Positions 47,151 through 56,344 of a stretch of 64,000 bases of DNA are shown here, piece after piece; within the stretch, counting starts at the first letter, position 1, and each line of letters opens with the position of its first letter. The stretch spans positions 503,082 to 567,081 of the forward strand of contig NZ_WHZV01000001.1 in the NCBI RefSeq assembly GCF_010667645.1. The letters run 5' to 3'. This stretch comes from Bifidobacterium platyrrhinorum (GTDB lineage: Bacteria > Actinomycetota > Actinomycetes > Actinomycetales > Bifidobacteriaceae). The translations under genes and the position numbers were made by a program. A model generated the notes under the pieces. That model had not been told where the DNA came from. It made no database searches and saw only the letters and a program-made list of their open reading frames with translations.

Positions 47151-47179
47151 GTGACAAAGCCCGGCGCCGCGCGTACAGT
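47151..47179 (+). promoter_or_regulatory. Candidate promoter of the sufT-like gene
   Basis: GTGACA (47151-47156) and TACAGT (47174-47179) are spaced by 17 nt and lie 31 nt before the next start. The gene may therefore be transcribed separately from the suf operon as well. Confidence 0.45.
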
Positions 47180-47210
47180 AAAAGACGACCATCGATTTTT
47201 GGAGTGAACT

Positions 47211-47798
47211 ATGAGCGATAATCTCGTGCCCGAGCCCGCGCCCACCGTTTTCGACGCGGTGAACGACGTGCTCAAGGATGAGGAGGCGGCCCGTCGGGTG
47301 ATGGCCAACCCGGCGTTGGCCAAGGGGTTCCCGAACGGGCGTCCCGCCGAACCGGAATCGTCGTCCGACGACATGTGCGCATGCGGACGTCACAGGAAAA
47401 GCGAATGCGGCCACGACGACGCCGAATCGGATGACGGCCACATCCCGCTGAAGTTCGTCGACGACATCGGCCGCGCCACGGCGGAGGACGTGCGCGAGGC
47501 CCTGCATCAGGTCATCGACCCGGAGCTCGGCATCGACGTCATCGACCTCGGTCTGGTCTACGGCATCGAGATCGATGATCTCGGGCGCGCGATCATCACG
47601 ATGACACTCACCACGCCCGCCTGCCCGCTGACCGACCTCATCGAGGACGAATGCGCCAGCACGCTCGCCGGTCTTGTCGAGGAGTTCCGCATCGACTGGA
47701 CATGGCAGCCGCGCTGGACGATGGACAAGATCACGCCGGAGGGCCGCGAACAGCTGGCCGCGCTCGGCTTCAACTTCGACAACCTGCCGAAGTACTGA
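47211..47798 (+). CDS. sufT: MIP18/DUF59 family Fe-S assembly protein (SufT-like)
   Basis: A 195-residue protein. The C-terminal hundred residues are a DUF59 domain with DPELGIDVIDLGLVYGIEID and TLTTPACPLTDLIEDEC, including the reactive Cys of the TPACPL motif. The N-terminal 75 residues are an unusual acidic extension carrying a potential metal site, DDMCACGRHRKSECGHDD. GGAG lies 8 nt before the ATG. Role: maturation of Fe-S proteins, following the suf operon as in other actinobacteria. Confidence 0.88.
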   Translation: MSDNLVPEPAPTVFDAVNDVLKDEEAARRVMANPALAKGFPNGRPAEPESSSDDMCACGRHRKSECGHDDAESDDGHIPLKFVDDIGRATAEDVREALHQVIDPELGIDVIDLGLVYGIEIDDLGRAIITMTLTTPACPLTDLIEDECASTLAGLVEEFRIDWTWQPRWTMDKITPEGREQLAALGFNFDNLPKY

Positions 47799-47808
47799 TG
47801 TTCGTTTC

Positions 47809-47864
47809 GCGTCCTGTGCGGCCGGCGGCCTTGAACGGACCCGACCGGCGGCCGCACAGGACGC
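47809..47864 (+). terminator. Long hairpin after the sufT-like gene
   Basis: A perfect 15-bp stem (47809-47823 with 47850-47864) encloses a 26-nt loop that can itself pair. It is the first of two hairpins in this gap. Confidence 0.6.
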
Positions 47865-47879
47865 TGGAATAACGGGAAA

Positions 47880-47912
47880 CCCCCGAACCGTCTAAAAACG
47901 GTTCGGGGGTTT
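47880..47912. terminator. Bidirectional Rho-independent terminator
   Basis: A perfect 11-bp stem, CCCCCGAACCG with CGGTTCGGGGG, with an A-rich loop and a T-run. It lies between the sufT-like gene and the converging glgC and serves both strands. Confidence 0.9.
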
Positions 47913-47936
47913 CCTTATGGGGCCGGATGCCGGTCG

Positions 47937-49184
47937 TCAGTCGTCGACGACGGTGCCCTTCGGAACCACCGTGATGCCCTCGGGCGTGACGGTGAAGCCA
48001 CGGGCGAGATCATGCTCGGTGTCGATGCCGACCGTCGAGTTCTCGGTGAGCACGACGTTCTTGTCGAGGATGGCCTTGTACACGCGCGCGCGACGGTTCA
48101 CGATGACGCCGTCGAACAGCACGGAATCGACCACCTGGGCCCACGAATGGATGCGCACGTTCGGCGACAGCACGGAGTGGTGCACTTCGCCGCCGGACAC
48201 GATGACGCCGGGGGAGACGATCGAATCGGTCGCGTGCCCGAGACGATCGCGGCCGGCGTGCACGAACTTGGCCGGCGGCAGGGTGCCGGAGTTCGTGTAG
48301 ATCGGCCAGGCCTGGTTGTACAGGTTGAACTCGGGCACGTAGGCGATGAGGTCCATGTGCGCGTCGTAGAACTGCTTGATGGTGCCCACGTCGCGCCAGT
48401 AGGCGTGGTCGGTCGGCGTGGCGCCCGGGATCTCGTTCGTATTGAAGTCGTACACGCCGGCCTCGCCGCGGGCGGCGAAGTACGGGGCGATGTCGCCGCC
48501 CATGTCGTGCTTCGTGTTCTCGTTCTTCTCGTCCTTCGCGAGGGCGTCGAACAGGGCGTCCGTGTTGGCCACGTAGTTGCCCATGGAGGCGAGGAAGGAA
48601 TTCGGATCGTCCGGCAGGCCGGCGCAGGTCTCGGGCTTCTCCAGGAAGCTCTTGATCTGGTTCGGGTGGTTCGGGTCCACGTCGATGACGCCGAACTGCT
48701 TCGACTGCTCGATGGGCTGGCGGATGCCGGCCACGGTGAATTCCGCGCCGGACTCGATGTGCTGCTGGACCATCTGGCCGAAGTCCATGCGGTAGACGTG
48801 GTCGGCGCCGACGATCACGACGATGTCCGGCTGGACGTCCTCGATGATGTTGATGGTCTGGTAGATGGCATCCGCGGAGCCGAGGTACCAGTGCTTGCCG
48901 AGGCGCTGCTGCGCCGGGACGGGGGAGACGTAGTTGCCGAGCAGGGAGGAGAAGCGCCACATCTGGGAGATGTGACGGTCCAGCGAATGGGACTTGTACT
49001 GGGTGAGCACGACGATGTGGCGGTAATCGGAGTTCACCAGGTTGGACAGCGGGAAGTCGATGAGACGGAACACGCCGCCGAACGGGACGGCCGGCTTCGC
49101 ACGGTCGCGCGTCAACGGCATCAGTCGGGTGCCCTCGCCGCCCGCCAATACGATCGACAGGATCTTCTGCTTGTTTTTGGCCAT
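47937..49184 (-). CDS. glgC: Glucose-1-phosphate adenylyltransferase
   Basis: A 415-residue ADP-glucose pyrophosphorylase, first committed step of glycogen synthesis. The N-terminal nucleotidyltransferase domain has [20 protein letters not shown] and GSADAIYQT. The C-terminal part is the left-handed beta-helix with hexapeptide character. The start at 49184 is set by GAGGAG about 10 nt upstream; the open frame extends 51 more codons without a start signal. No other glycogen gene is in the window. Confidence 0.95.
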   Translation of the reverse strand: MAKNKQKILSIVLAGGEGTRLMPLTRDRAKPAVPFGGVFRLIDFPLSNLVNSDYRHIVVLTQYKSHSLDRHISQMWRFSSLLGNYVSPVPAQQRLGKHWYLGSADAIYQTINIIEDVQPDIVVIVGADHVYRMDFGQMVQQHIESGAEFTVAGIRQPIEQSKQFGVIDVDPNHPNQIKSFLEKPETCAGLPDDPNSFLASMGNYVANTDALFDALAKDEKNENTKHDMGGDIAPYFAARGEAGVYDFNTNEIPGATPTDHAYWRDVGTIKQFYDAHMDLIAYVPEFNLYNQAWPIYTNSGTLPPAKFVHAGRDRLGHATDSIVSPGVIVSGGEVHHSVLSPNVRIHSWAQVVDSVLFDGVIVNRRARVYKAILDKNVVLTENSTVGIDTEHDLARGFTVTPEGITVVPKGTVVDD

Positions 49185-49389
49185 GGTCGTGTTGCTCCTC
49201 TCAACAACCAACAGCGTCCTTCGACGCCGCGCTCGGGTTCCGATCCGGCGCATCCTTGCCCCGGACTGACAATGACAATGATTGCACAAAAACCGCGACA
49301 CGCCCGAATCGCCGACCCGCGCGTCAACAGGATTCACCGCCGGTTCCCCTCGTCGTCACCGCGGCGCGCCACGGCGGGCGTCAACGCGG

Positions 49390-50256
49390 TCAGCGCATGC
49401 GGGTGGCGTAGAAGGCGACGGCGCTGGATGCCGCGACGTTGAGCGAGTCGACGTCATGGCTCATCGGGATCTTCACCGTCAGGTCGGCGCGCGCGATGGT
49501 GTGGCGGGAGAGGCCGTCCCCTTCGGTGCCGAAGATGAGCGCGAGCCGGTCGATGCGGTCCGGGTCCCTGGATTCGGCGTGCAGTCGACGGGTGAGCTCG
49601 TCGAGGCTGATCGAATCGTCCTCGAGCGCCATGGCCACGGTGGTGAAGCCGAGCGACTTCAGCTCGTCGATGCCCTGGAACGGCCAGTACCTTTTGTCCT
49701 CGCCGCCGATGCGCGTCCACGGGATCTGGAACACCGTGCCCATCGACACGCGCGCGGCGCGGCGGTACAGGGGATCCCCGCAGGAGGGGGTGACCAGCAC
49801 CGCATCCACGTCGAGGGCGGCCGCGGAGCGCATCAGCGCGCCTACGTTCGTGTGGTCCACGATGTTCTCCATCACGGCGACGCGCCGGGCGCCGCGGCAC
49901 ACGTCCGCCACGCTCGGCAACGGCCAGCGGCGCATGGCCGACAGGGCGCCGCGGTGCAGGCGATAGCCGGTCAGCCGCCGCAGCTGTTCGGGGGAGGCCA
50001 CGTACACGGGCACGTCCGGCCCCCACTGCGCGTCGATCGCGGCGAAGGTGTCGGCCATGCCCTCGATCCACGGCTCCTCGACAAGCAGGGAGATGGGTTC
50101 GCGGCCGGCAGCCAGGGCCCGGTCGATGACCTTCGGCGATTCCGCGATGAACAGTCCCTTGGCCGGTTCGAGACGGTTGCGCAGCTGGATCTCCGTGAGG
50201 TTGACGTACGCCGACACCCGTTCGTCGTCGATGGATTCAAGATGCACGAAACGCAT
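49390..50256 (-). CDS. SpoU/TrmH-family RNA methyltransferase
   Basis: A 288-residue SPOUT-class 2'-O-ribose methyltransferase. Motif 1 is ENIVDHTNVGALMRSAAAL, motif 2 LIFGTEGDGLS, and motif 3 IPMSHDVDSLNVAASSAVAF. An N-terminal L30e-like substrate-binding domain covers residues 1-110 (LFIAESPKVIDRALA). The RNA target (23S rRNA or tRNA) cannot be fixed. AGGAGAGGG lies just before the ATG. It sits downstream of the tRNA-Leu gene on the same strand, separated by a terminator. Confidence 0.88.
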   Translation of the reverse strand: MRFVHLESIDDERVSAYVNLTEIQLRNRLEPAKGLFIAESPKVIDRALAAGREPISLLVEEPWIEGMADTFAAIDAQWGPDVPVYVASPEQLRRLTGYRLHRGALSAMRRWPLPSVADVCRGARRVAVMENIVDHTNVGALMRSAAALDVDAVLVTPSCGDPLYRRAARVSMGTVFQIPWTRIGGEDKRYWPFQGIDELKSLGFTTVAMALEDDSISLDELTRRLHAESRDPDRIDRLALIFGTEGDGLSRHTIARADLTVKIPMSHDVDSLNVAASSAVAFYATRMR

Positions 50257-50354
50257 GACCCTCTCCTGACTTTCCTGGCCTGATGATCCGATGATCGTGA
50301 CGTTCCGGCATGCGCGCCTTCGCAGGGGAATGCCGGCACACCTCCGGATACAAG

Positions 50355-50379
50355 AAAACCCCTTGTCTCCAAGGGGTTT
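50355..50379 (-). terminator. tRNA-Leu terminator
   Basis: A perfect 9-bp stem (AAACCCCTT with AAGGGGTTT), 6-nt loop, followed on the minus strand by TTTTC. It lies 4-6 nt after the tRNA 3' end. Confidence 0.85.
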
Positions 50380-50382
50380 CGA

Positions 50383-50473
50383 TGGTGCCCGAGACGGGAC
50401 TTGAACCCGTACGCCTGTTAAAAATAGGCACTAGCACCTCAAGCTAGCGCGTCTACCATTCCGCCACCCGGGC
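50383..50473 (-). tRNA. tRNA-Leu (anticodon GAG), CCA encoded
   Basis: The minus strand folds as a class II tRNA: acceptor GCCCGGG with CTCGGGC (one G-U), a D-arm region containing GGCGGAATGGTAGACGC, an anticodon loop with GAG, a variable arm of about 14 nt typical of leucine, and a T-arm with GGTTCAAGTCC. The terminal CCA is encoded at 50383-50385. Class, variable arm and anticodon all agree on leucine. Confidence 0.95.
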
Positions 50474-50501
50474 AGGTGTCGCTGTCTGGCAACGAGTTGT
50501 T

Positions 50502-50529
50502 ACTTTAGCAACAAATCACAGGCGCGCAA
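50502..50529 (-). promoter_or_regulatory. Candidate tRNA-Leu promoter
   Basis: On the minus strand TTGCGC (50524-50529) and TAAAGT (50502-50507) are separated by 16 nt and lie about 29 nt before the mature tRNA 5' end. Confidence 0.35.
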
Positions 50530-50568
50530 TCATCGGCGTGTCGCAGTGCTGTTGATAGCCTTGGGACC

Positions 50569-51366
50569 ATGACAGATGCCTTGTTCCTCCTGGATCCCGA
50601 CCATGACGACGTGCCCGTCAACTCGGACGAGCTCAACACCGGATGGAAACTCACCCTGCCCGTGGCGGTACGCCGCCATGCGGTGCAGGCGATGCGGTTG
50701 AAGACCGGGGACGAGCTTCAGCTGTCCGACGGCCGCGGCCTGCGCGTCACCGCCGTGCTGACGAATCCCGACGAAGGCGTCGCCGAGGTGCGCGGGTTCG
50801 TCCGCGAGCCCGCGCCCGTGACCCGCCTGGCGCTCGTCCAGGCCCTGGCGAAGAACGGGCACGACGAGCAGGCGATCGACGTCGCGACGCAGATCGGCGT
50901 CGACGAGGTCATCCCGTGGCAGGCCGATCGGTCCATCGCCAAATGGAAGCCGGGACGCACCGACCGCAAGTGGCGTTCCACGCTCGACGCGGCCACCGAA
51001 CAGTCGCGCCGCTCGTGGAGGCCCGATCTGGGGGAGTGCGTCACCTCCAGGCAGATCGTGTCGTTGTGCCTTCGCGCCAACGTGCACGGCGACCTGGTGA
51101 TCGTGCTGCATCAGGACGCCACCGACACCTGGGATTCGGTCGAGGGTCTGGTGCGCGACCTCTCCGACCGCTGCCTGAAGGACGCCAGGCCGCGTACGGT
51201 GCACGTCGTGGTCGGCCCGGAGGGGGGCATCAGCGAGGACGAGGTCGCCGCGTTCACCCAAGCCGGGGCGCACAGCGTCGTGCTGGGATCGAACATCCTC
51301 AGGGCCTCGACGGCCGGGCCCGTGGCATTGTCCCTGCTCGCCCGCATGCTCGGCCGCTTCGCATAG
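50569..51366 (+). CDS. rsmE: 16S rRNA (uracil-1498-N3)-methyltransferase
   Basis: A 265-residue SPOUT methyltransferase modifying U1498 of 16S rRNA. It has an N-terminal PUA-like domain (HAVQAMRLKTGDELQLSDG), then LALVQALAKNGHDEQAIDVATQIGV and the knot with VVGPEGGISEDEVAAF and VVLGSNILRASTAGPVAL, all typical of RsmE. No good ribosome binding site precedes the ATG. It begins the rsmE-HIT-phoH-ybeY run, although a hairpin follows it. Confidence 0.93.
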   Translation: MTDALFLLDPDHDDVPVNSDELNTGWKLTLPVAVRRHAVQAMRLKTGDELQLSDGRGLRVTAVLTNPDEGVAEVRGFVREPAPVTRLALVQALAKNGHDEQAIDVATQIGVDEVIPWQADRSIAKWKPGRTDRKWRSTLDAATEQSRRSWRPDLGECVTSRQIVSLCLRANVHGDLVIVLHQDATDTWDSVEGLVRDLSDRCLKDARPRTVHVVVGPEGGISEDEVAAFTQAGAHSVVLGSNILRASTAGPVALSLLARMLGRFA

Positions 51367-51378
51367 CGCGATGGCTTC

Positions 51379-51399
51379 CGCACCCGGGTAACGGGTGCG
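51379..51399 (+). terminator. Hairpin after rsmE
   Basis: An 8-bp stem, CGCACCCG with CGGGTGCG, and a 5-nt loop. No T-run. Confidence 0.45.
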
Positions 51400-51466
51400 C
51401 GCTAAGCTGTGTGGGGAAGGACGCGATCCACGCGACGCGTGGACGCACACATATGAAGGAGCACCA

Positions 51467-51805
51467 ATGAGCGCATCGGACGACTGCCTGTTCTGCAGCA
51501 TCATCGCGGGTCGGATCCCCAGCACCAAGGTCTACGAGGACGACACCACCTACGCCTTCAAGGACATCAACCCCAAGGCCAAGGTGCATGTGCTGGTCGT
51601 GCCGAAGCGCCATTACGCCGACGTGGCCGAGCTCGCGGCCGACGATCCGGCCGAACTCGCCCACATCGTCGAGGTGGCGCAGCACATCGCGGACGACGCC
51701 TTCCACGGCGCGTTCCGTCTGGTGTTCAACACCGGACTCGACGCGGGACAGACGGTCTTCCACGTGCACGCGCACGTCATGACCGGCGAGAAGCTCGACG
51801 AGTAG
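51467..51805 (+). CDS. HIT family protein (HINT-like)
   Basis: A 112-residue nucleotide hydrolase or transferase with the histidine triad HVHAHV near the C-terminus ([17 protein letters not shown]). The N-terminus [20 protein letters not shown] has the paired cysteines of the HINT branch. AAGGAG lies 5 nt before the ATG 51467. The probable activity is on purine nucleoside phosphoramidates. It precedes phoH in a conserved order. Confidence 0.93.
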   Translation: MSASDDCLFCSIIAGRIPSTKVYEDDTTYAFKDINPKAKVHVLVVPKRHYADVAELAADDPAELAHIVEVAQHIADDAFHGAFRLVFNTGLDAGQTVFHVHAHVMTGEKLDE

Positions 51806-51862
51806 CCCCGGTCGGAGGAAAAGGACCGATTCCGCAACAGCCAGCCCATAGGAAAGGAACCC

Positions 51863-53053
51863 TTGGCGACCACAACACGCACCATCACCATCCCGACGCA
51901 ACTCGACCCCGTGGCGGTGCTCGGGCCGGTGGACGAGGTGATCCGCGAAATCGAACGCGCGTTCCCGGAACTGACGATCATCGTGCGCGGCAACCGCGTG
52001 GCCATCGTCTCGCGATCGAAGCAGACCGAAGCCGACGCCGCGAAGGCCGAGGATCTGGTGAACACGATCATCGAAGCGGCGCACACGGCGCCGATGGACG
52101 CCGACACGGTGCGGCGCATGATCGACCAGGACGTGCTCGACAACCGCACGCGGTCCACGCATCCCGGCCACGGGCGCGCGGTGGAGACGCTGCAGCGCGT
52201 CGAGGCGGCCTCCGTCAAAGCGCGACGGACCGATTCCGGGCACCGCAGGCCCGCCGTTCCCGGCGTCATCACCTATGCCAGCGGCAATCCGGTCCGGGCC
52301 AAGACGCCGGGGCAGGCGGCGTACGTGGCGGCCATCGAGTCGCACACCATCACGTTCGGCATCGGACCGGCCGGCACGGGCAAGACCTACCTCGCCGTCG
52401 CCAAGGCGGTGCGCGCCTTCCAGGACCGGCAGGTCAGGCGCATCATCCTCACGAGACCGGCCGTGGAGGCGGGGGAGAGCCTCGGCTTCCTGCCGGGTAC
52501 GCTCAACGACAAGGTGGATCCGTACCTGCGTCCGCTGTACGACGCGCTCGGCGACATGCTCGGCGCCGACCAGCTCAGGCGGCTCATGGACGACAACACC
52601 ATCGAGGTGGCGCCCCTCGCCTACATGCGCGGCCGCACCCTCAACGACGCCTACGTCATCCTCGACGAGGCGCAGAACACCACCGAGCAGCAGATGAAGA
52701 TGTTCCTCACCCGACTCGGCTTCAACACGAAGATGGTCATCACGGGCGACATCACCCAAGTCGATCTGGCCGTGCCGCGTTCGGGATTGGCGACCATCGA
52801 ACGCATCCTCGGCGGCATCAAGGACATCGCGTTCGTGCATCTCAAGGCCGAGGACGTGGTACGGCACCGTTTGGTCGGGCTCATCGTCGAGGCGTACAAC
52901 CGCAGCGAGGGGCTGGACGGCGATCATCGCCGCATATCGCGCGGCGCGGGCCGTCGGGCCGACCGGAACGGCGGCGACGGGGCCGGCCACGACGACGACA
53001 CCACGGACCGCGCGAACGGCGCGGCCGACGAGGACCGAAAGGAAAACCGATGA
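51863..53053 (+). CDS. phoH: PhoH-like ATPase
   Basis: A 396-residue protein. The N-terminal KH-like region (residues about 20-110) precedes a P-loop ATPase with Walker [16 protein letters not shown], Walker [12 protein letters not shown], and [11 protein letters not shown] hydrophilic tail of about 45 residues (Asp/Arg/Gly-rich) is beyond the family core. The start is TTG at 51863 with GGAAAGGAA 5 nt upstream. Linked to YbeY, it probably acts in RNA metabolism and rRNA maturation. Its stop overlaps the ybeY start. Confidence 0.93.
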   Translation: MATTTRTITIPTQLDPVAVLGPVDEVIREIERAFPELTIIVRGNRVAIVSRSKQTEADAAKAEDLVNTIIEAAHTAPMDADTVRRMIDQDVLDNRTRSTHPGHGRAVETLQRVEAASVKARRTDSGHRRPAVPGVITYASGNPVRAKTPGQAAYVAAIESHTITFGIGPAGTGKTYLAVAKAVRAFQDRQVRRIILTRPAVEAGESLGFLPGTLNDKVDPYLRPLYDALGDMLGADQLRRLMDDNTIEVAPLAYMRGRTLNDAYVILDEAQNTTEQQMKMFLTRLGFNTKMVITGDITQVDLAVPRSGLATIERILGGIKDIAFVHLKAEDVVRHRLVGLIVEAYNRSEGLDGDHRRISRGAGRRADRNGGDGAGHDDDTTDRANGAADEDRKENR

Positions 53054-53595
53054 GCGTTGACGTGTCCAACGAGACCGTATGGACCATCGATCCCAAACTC
53101 TTCTCCGACCTGGGACTGTGGGTGCTCGACCAGATGAGGGTGAGCACCCAGTCCGACCTGACCATCCTGTTCGTCGACCCCGAACCCATCGCCGAGATGC
53201 ACGAACACTGGATGAACCTCGAGGGGCCCACCGACGTGATGAGCTTCCCGATGGACGAGCTGCGGCCCGGCGACGGCAAGACCGTGATGGAGGGCGTGCT
53301 CGGCGACATCGTGATCTGCCCGTGGGTGGCGGCCCAGCAGGCCGCGGCGGCGGGCCACGGCGTATTGCAGGAGATGATGCTGCTCGCCATCCACGGCATC
53401 CTCCACCTGCTCGGCTACGACCATGTGAACCCCGAGCAGGAACGGCAGATGTTCGGACTGCAGCGGCAGCTGCTGCTCACGTTCATCGCCGTGCGCCATG
53501 ATCTGGGCGCTCCCGTCGAGCTGCCGGCCGGCAGCGAGGACGCGTTGGCCGCCTATGATGCGGCTCACGGCCCCGGACGCCAGATCACGCACTGA
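53050..53595 (+). CDS. ybeY: Endoribonuclease YbeY
   Basis: A 181-residue zinc-dependent RNase for 16S rRNA 3'-end processing and ribosome quality control. The metal site is the [11 protein letters not shown] triad (His-x3-His-x5-His). [15 protein letters not shown] and [10 protein letters not shown] are family segments. The ATGA overlap with phoH couples their translation. A C-terminal extension of about 25 residues is not part of the catalytic fold. Confidence 0.95.
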   Translation: MSVDVSNETVWTIDPKLFSDLGLWVLDQMRVSTQSDLTILFVDPEPIAEMHEHWMNLEGPTDVMSFPMDELRPGDGKTVMEGVLGDIVICPWVAAQQAAAAGHGVLQEMMLLAIHGILHLLGYDHVNPEQERQMFGLQRQLLLTFIAVRHDLGAPVELPAGSEDALAAYDAAHGPGRQITH

Positions 53596-53614
53596 ACCAC
53601 GCGAGACCCATGAC

Positions 53615-53658
53615 GGATACGTCGCCGCGCCGTATGGGGACGACGCGGCGACGTATCC
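53615..53658 (+). terminator. Hairpin between ybeY and the CNNM gene
   Basis: A perfect 15-bp stem (53615-53629 with 53644-53658) and 14-nt loop in the 118-bp gap. It has no T-run, so read-through into the next gene is likely. Confidence 0.55.
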
Positions 53659-53713
53659 GCATACCCGCAGATACCCCCGCATACACCAAGCACACGAAGG
53701 AAGCACAACACCG

Positions 53714-55135
53714 ATGGAGTATTCCCAACCGACCCTGATCGCCGTCACCGCCGCGCTGGTGATCGTCGCCGCGCTGATGGTCTGGCTGTCGCTGTCCCTG
53801 GCCGCCGCCGAAGGCGCCGTGGGACGCGTCACCAGGGCCAGCCTCAACAACCTCGTGCTGGAGGCGCAGACCGACGGCGAACTGACCCAGTTCAGCCGCA
53901 TGAAAAGGGTCGACCGCATCCATCGTGTGCAGCGCCTCATCGCCGACCGGTACGTGACCGCGGGCGCGTGCGCCTTCTTCCGTATCGCATGCAACGTGCT
54001 CGTCGGCGTGCTCGTCGCCATCGTTGCGGCGCTGTGGGGCGCCCCCCTGTGGATGCAGATCCTCATCGGCGTGGTCGTGGCGATCGTCGTCGCCGTGGTC
54101 AGCGTGTTCGTCCGGCCACGCGAGACGGGCGCCATCAAACCCGCCGACATCATGATCGAGCATTCGCGCCTGGTGGCGGCGGCCGTCAGGCTCACCCCGT
54201 TCCTCCGTCTCGGCGCGGGGCGCGAGGGGCGCCGCCGCGCGCAGGAACTGTCCGACGACGAGGAGCTGGAGAAGATCCAGCAGGAACAGGGGCGCGCCAC
54301 CATCGACCGGCTCGTCGAATCGAACGACTTCGACCCCGAGGTCTCCGAGATGCTGCGCAACGTGCTCACCCTGTCGGACACGCTCACCCGCGAGATCATG
54401 GTGCCGCGCACCGACATGATCTGCATCGACAGGGACGCCACGCTCGAGGCGATGCTCAAGCTGTGCTCCCGCTCCGGTTTCTCCCGCGTGCCCGTCATCG
54501 GCGACGACGTGGACGACCTCATCGGCATCGCCTACCTCAAGGATGCGGTGCGCGCCACCGCGTTCAACCAGGCGGCGCTCGGACGCGAGGTCGAATCCAT
54601 CGTGCGCAAACCCATGCTCGTGCCGGAGTCCAAACCGGTCGACGACCTGTTCCATCAGATGCAGCGCTCCCGCCAGCACGTGGCGGTCGTCGTGGACGAA
54701 TACGGCGGCATCGCCGGCCTGGTCACCATCGAGGACACCATCGAGCAGATCGTCGGCGAACTCGAGGACGAGCACGACCGCACGCAACGCGAGGAGCCGG
54801 AACGGATCGGCGACCGCAAATGGCGCATGCCGGCGCGCACGCCCATCGCCGATCTGGAGGAGATCTTCGAAATCGACATCGACGAGGACGACGTCGACAC
54901 CGTCTACGGCCTGCTCACGAAACTGCTCGGCCGCGTGCCGATCGTCGGCGCCTCCGCGGTGACCCGCGGTCTGAAACTCACCGCCGTCGACTCCGCCGGC
55001 CGTCGCAAGAAGGTCTCCACCATCGTCGTCGAACCCGCGCACGTCGAGGGGCACGAGGAAGATGGCAACGCCGATGACGACGGCACGTCCGACGATCCGC
55101 AGGACGACAAGCAGGACAGGAACAGCAAGGAGTGA
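53714..55135 (+). CDS. CNNM/CorC-type transporter-associated protein with CBS pair
   Basis: A 473-residue protein. The N-terminal membrane part has three or four helices ([20 protein letters not shown], then [20 protein letters not shown] and [20 protein letters not shown]) resembling DUF21. A CBS-domain pair follows ([20 protein letters not shown] to [20 protein letters not shown]), and a CorC_HlyC domain ends it ([20 protein letters not shown]), with an acidic tail. Often called hemolysin TlyC. The probable role is Mg2+/Co2+ efflux. The placement between ybeY and era is conserved. AAGGAAG lies 13 nt upstream. Confidence 0.9.
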   Translation: MEYSQPTLIAVTAALVIVAALMVWLSLSLAAAEGAVGRVTRASLNNLVLEAQTDGELTQFSRMKRVDRIHRVQRLIADRYVTAGACAFFRIACNVLVGVLVAIVAALWGAPLWMQILIGVVVAIVVAVVSVFVRPRETGAIKPADIMIEHSRLVAAAVRLTPFLRLGAGREGRRRAQELSDDEELEKIQQEQGRATIDRLVESNDFDPEVSEMLRNVLTLSDTLTREIMVPRTDMICIDRDATLEAMLKLCSRSGFSRVPVIGDDVDDLIGIAYLKDAVRATAFNQAALGREVESIVRKPMLVPESKPVDDLFHQMQRSRQHVAVVVDEYGGIAGLVTIEDTIEQIVGELEDEHDRTQREEPERIGDRKWRMPARTPIADLEEIFEIDIDEDDVDTVYGLLTKLLGRVPIVGASAVTRGLKLTAVDSAGRRKKVSTIVVEPAHVEGHEEDGNADDDGTSDDPQDDKQDRNSKE

Positions 55136-55136
55136 C

Positions 55137-56135
55137 ATGACCGACACCGCCGCAGCCACGAACGAGAACGGAACCATGGAAGGCGCCGAAGCCCGGCCGT
55201 ACCGTTCCGGATTCGTCGCGGTCGTGGGACGCCCGAACGTGGGCAAGTCCACGCTCATCAACGCGCTGATCGGCAAGCAGATCGCCATCGCGTCCTCCCG
55301 CCCGGAGACCACGCGCAAGGCCATCCGCGGCATCCTCACCACCGAGGACGCGCAGCTCGTGCTGGTGGACACCCCCGGCATCCACCGTCCGCGCACGCTG
55401 CTCGGCCAGCGGCTCAACGACATCGTCGACGAAAGCCTGTCCGACGTGGACGAGGTGGCGTTCCTGCTGCCCGCCGACCAGGAGATCGGGCCGGGCGACA
55501 GGCGCATCCTGTCCCGTCTGCGCTCCGACTTCGCCGTCAAGCGGGAGGACGGCACGTTCGCCTGGAAGGTGCCGCTGGTCGCCGTCGTCACCAAGATCGA
55601 CGAACTCACGCGCGAACGGCTCGTCGCCAAGCTCATCGAGATCGACGGGTTCGCCGACTTCGCGGACATCGTGCCGGTGAGCGCGCTCGGGCACGACAAC
55701 CTCGACGAGGTGCGCAAGGTGCTCATCGAACACATGCCCGAAGGCCCGCAGATGTACCCCGAGGAGCAGATCAGCGAGGAACGCCCGGAGGACACCATCG
55801 CCGAGCTCATCCGCGGCGCGTTCCTCGAACAGCTGGACGACGAGCTGCCGCATTCGCTCGCGGTCGTCGTCGATTCCATCGACTATCCGGAGGATAACGA
55901 GACGGGCGAGGCGTACGACGGCAAGGCGGACGTACGCGTGTCCATCTATGTGGAACGCGACTCGCAGAAGCCGATCATCATCGGCAAGGGCGCGTCGAAC
56001 CTGACCGCCGTGAAGAAGAGGCTGCGCACCCCGGTCAACCGCATCGTCGGAAGGAAGTCCCGTCTCGACCTGCACGTCAAGGTCGCCAAGGGCTGGCAGT
56101 CTGATCCCAAGCAGTTGGAACGTCTCGGCTTCTAG
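55137..56135 (+). CDS. era: GTPase Era
   Basis: A 332-residue 16S-rRNA-binding GTPase for 30S maturation. G1 GRPNVGKSTLI, G2 SRPETTRKAI, G3 VDTPGIH, and G4 as VTKID (usual NKxD). The C-terminal KH domain has IIIGKGASNLTAVKKRLR and ends KQLERLGF. Its N-terminal 20 residues are an acidic leader. AAGGAG lies 4 nt before the ATG. The last 32 nt of the gene and flank are duplicated about 126 bp downstream, within element B. Confidence 0.95.
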   Translation: MTDTAAATNENGTMEGAEARPYRSGFVAVVGRPNVGKSTLINALIGKQIAIASSRPETTRKAIRGILTTEDAQLVLVDTPGIHRPRTLLGQRLNDIVDESLSDVDEVAFLLPADQEIGPGDRRILSRLRSDFAVKREDGTFAWKVPLVAVVTKIDELTRERLVAKLIEIDGFADFADIVPVSALGHDNLDEVRKVLIEHMPEGPQMYPEEQISEERPEDTIAELIRGAFLEQLDDELPHSLAVVVDSIDYPEDNETGEAYDGKADVRVSIYVERDSQKPIIIGKGASNLTAVKKRLRTPVNRIVGRKSRLDLHVKVAKGWQSDPKQLERLGF

Positions 56136-56264
56136 CCGTTCCATCTGCTTGGGATCGCTTCGCGGGCACCTGTGGCGTGCCCGCTCACTTCGCCTACGGA
56201 CAACCCACCGGGTTGTCCGTTTCACGGCTCAGCCAAGCAATTGGAACGCCTCGGCTTTTAGTCG
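56103..56264. repeat. Gene-end-mimic element B, downstream of era
   Basis: Direct arm 1 (56103-56122) lies in the era 3' end and pairs with inverted arm 56137-56156 at 19 of 20 positions. The core holds the hairpins 56162-56184 and 56197-56219 (stem CGGACAACCC). Direct arm 2 (56233-56264) repeats 56107-56138 at 28 of 32 positions, all differences being transitions. Core sequence is shared with element A after pcrA. Confidence 0.8.
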
Positions 56265-56282
56265 TCCAAGCCGTTGATATGC

Positions 56283-56334
56283 GCATATGTGAATGGGCGC
56301 CCACGCTGGTTCGTGGGCGCCCATTCACATATGC
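56283..56334 (-). terminator. Perfect 23-bp hairpin after the lipoprotein gene
   Basis: Arms 56283-56305 and 56312-56334 are perfectly complementary with a 6-nt loop. It lies 10 nt past the stop of the minus-strand sugar-binding lipoprotein and could also serve the era side. Confidence 0.75.
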
Positions 56335-56344
56335 GGGTGCCGGG

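Noticed and set aside
48010..48960. Open frames within glgC on both strands
   Set aside because: They are shadows of the conserved glgC frame.
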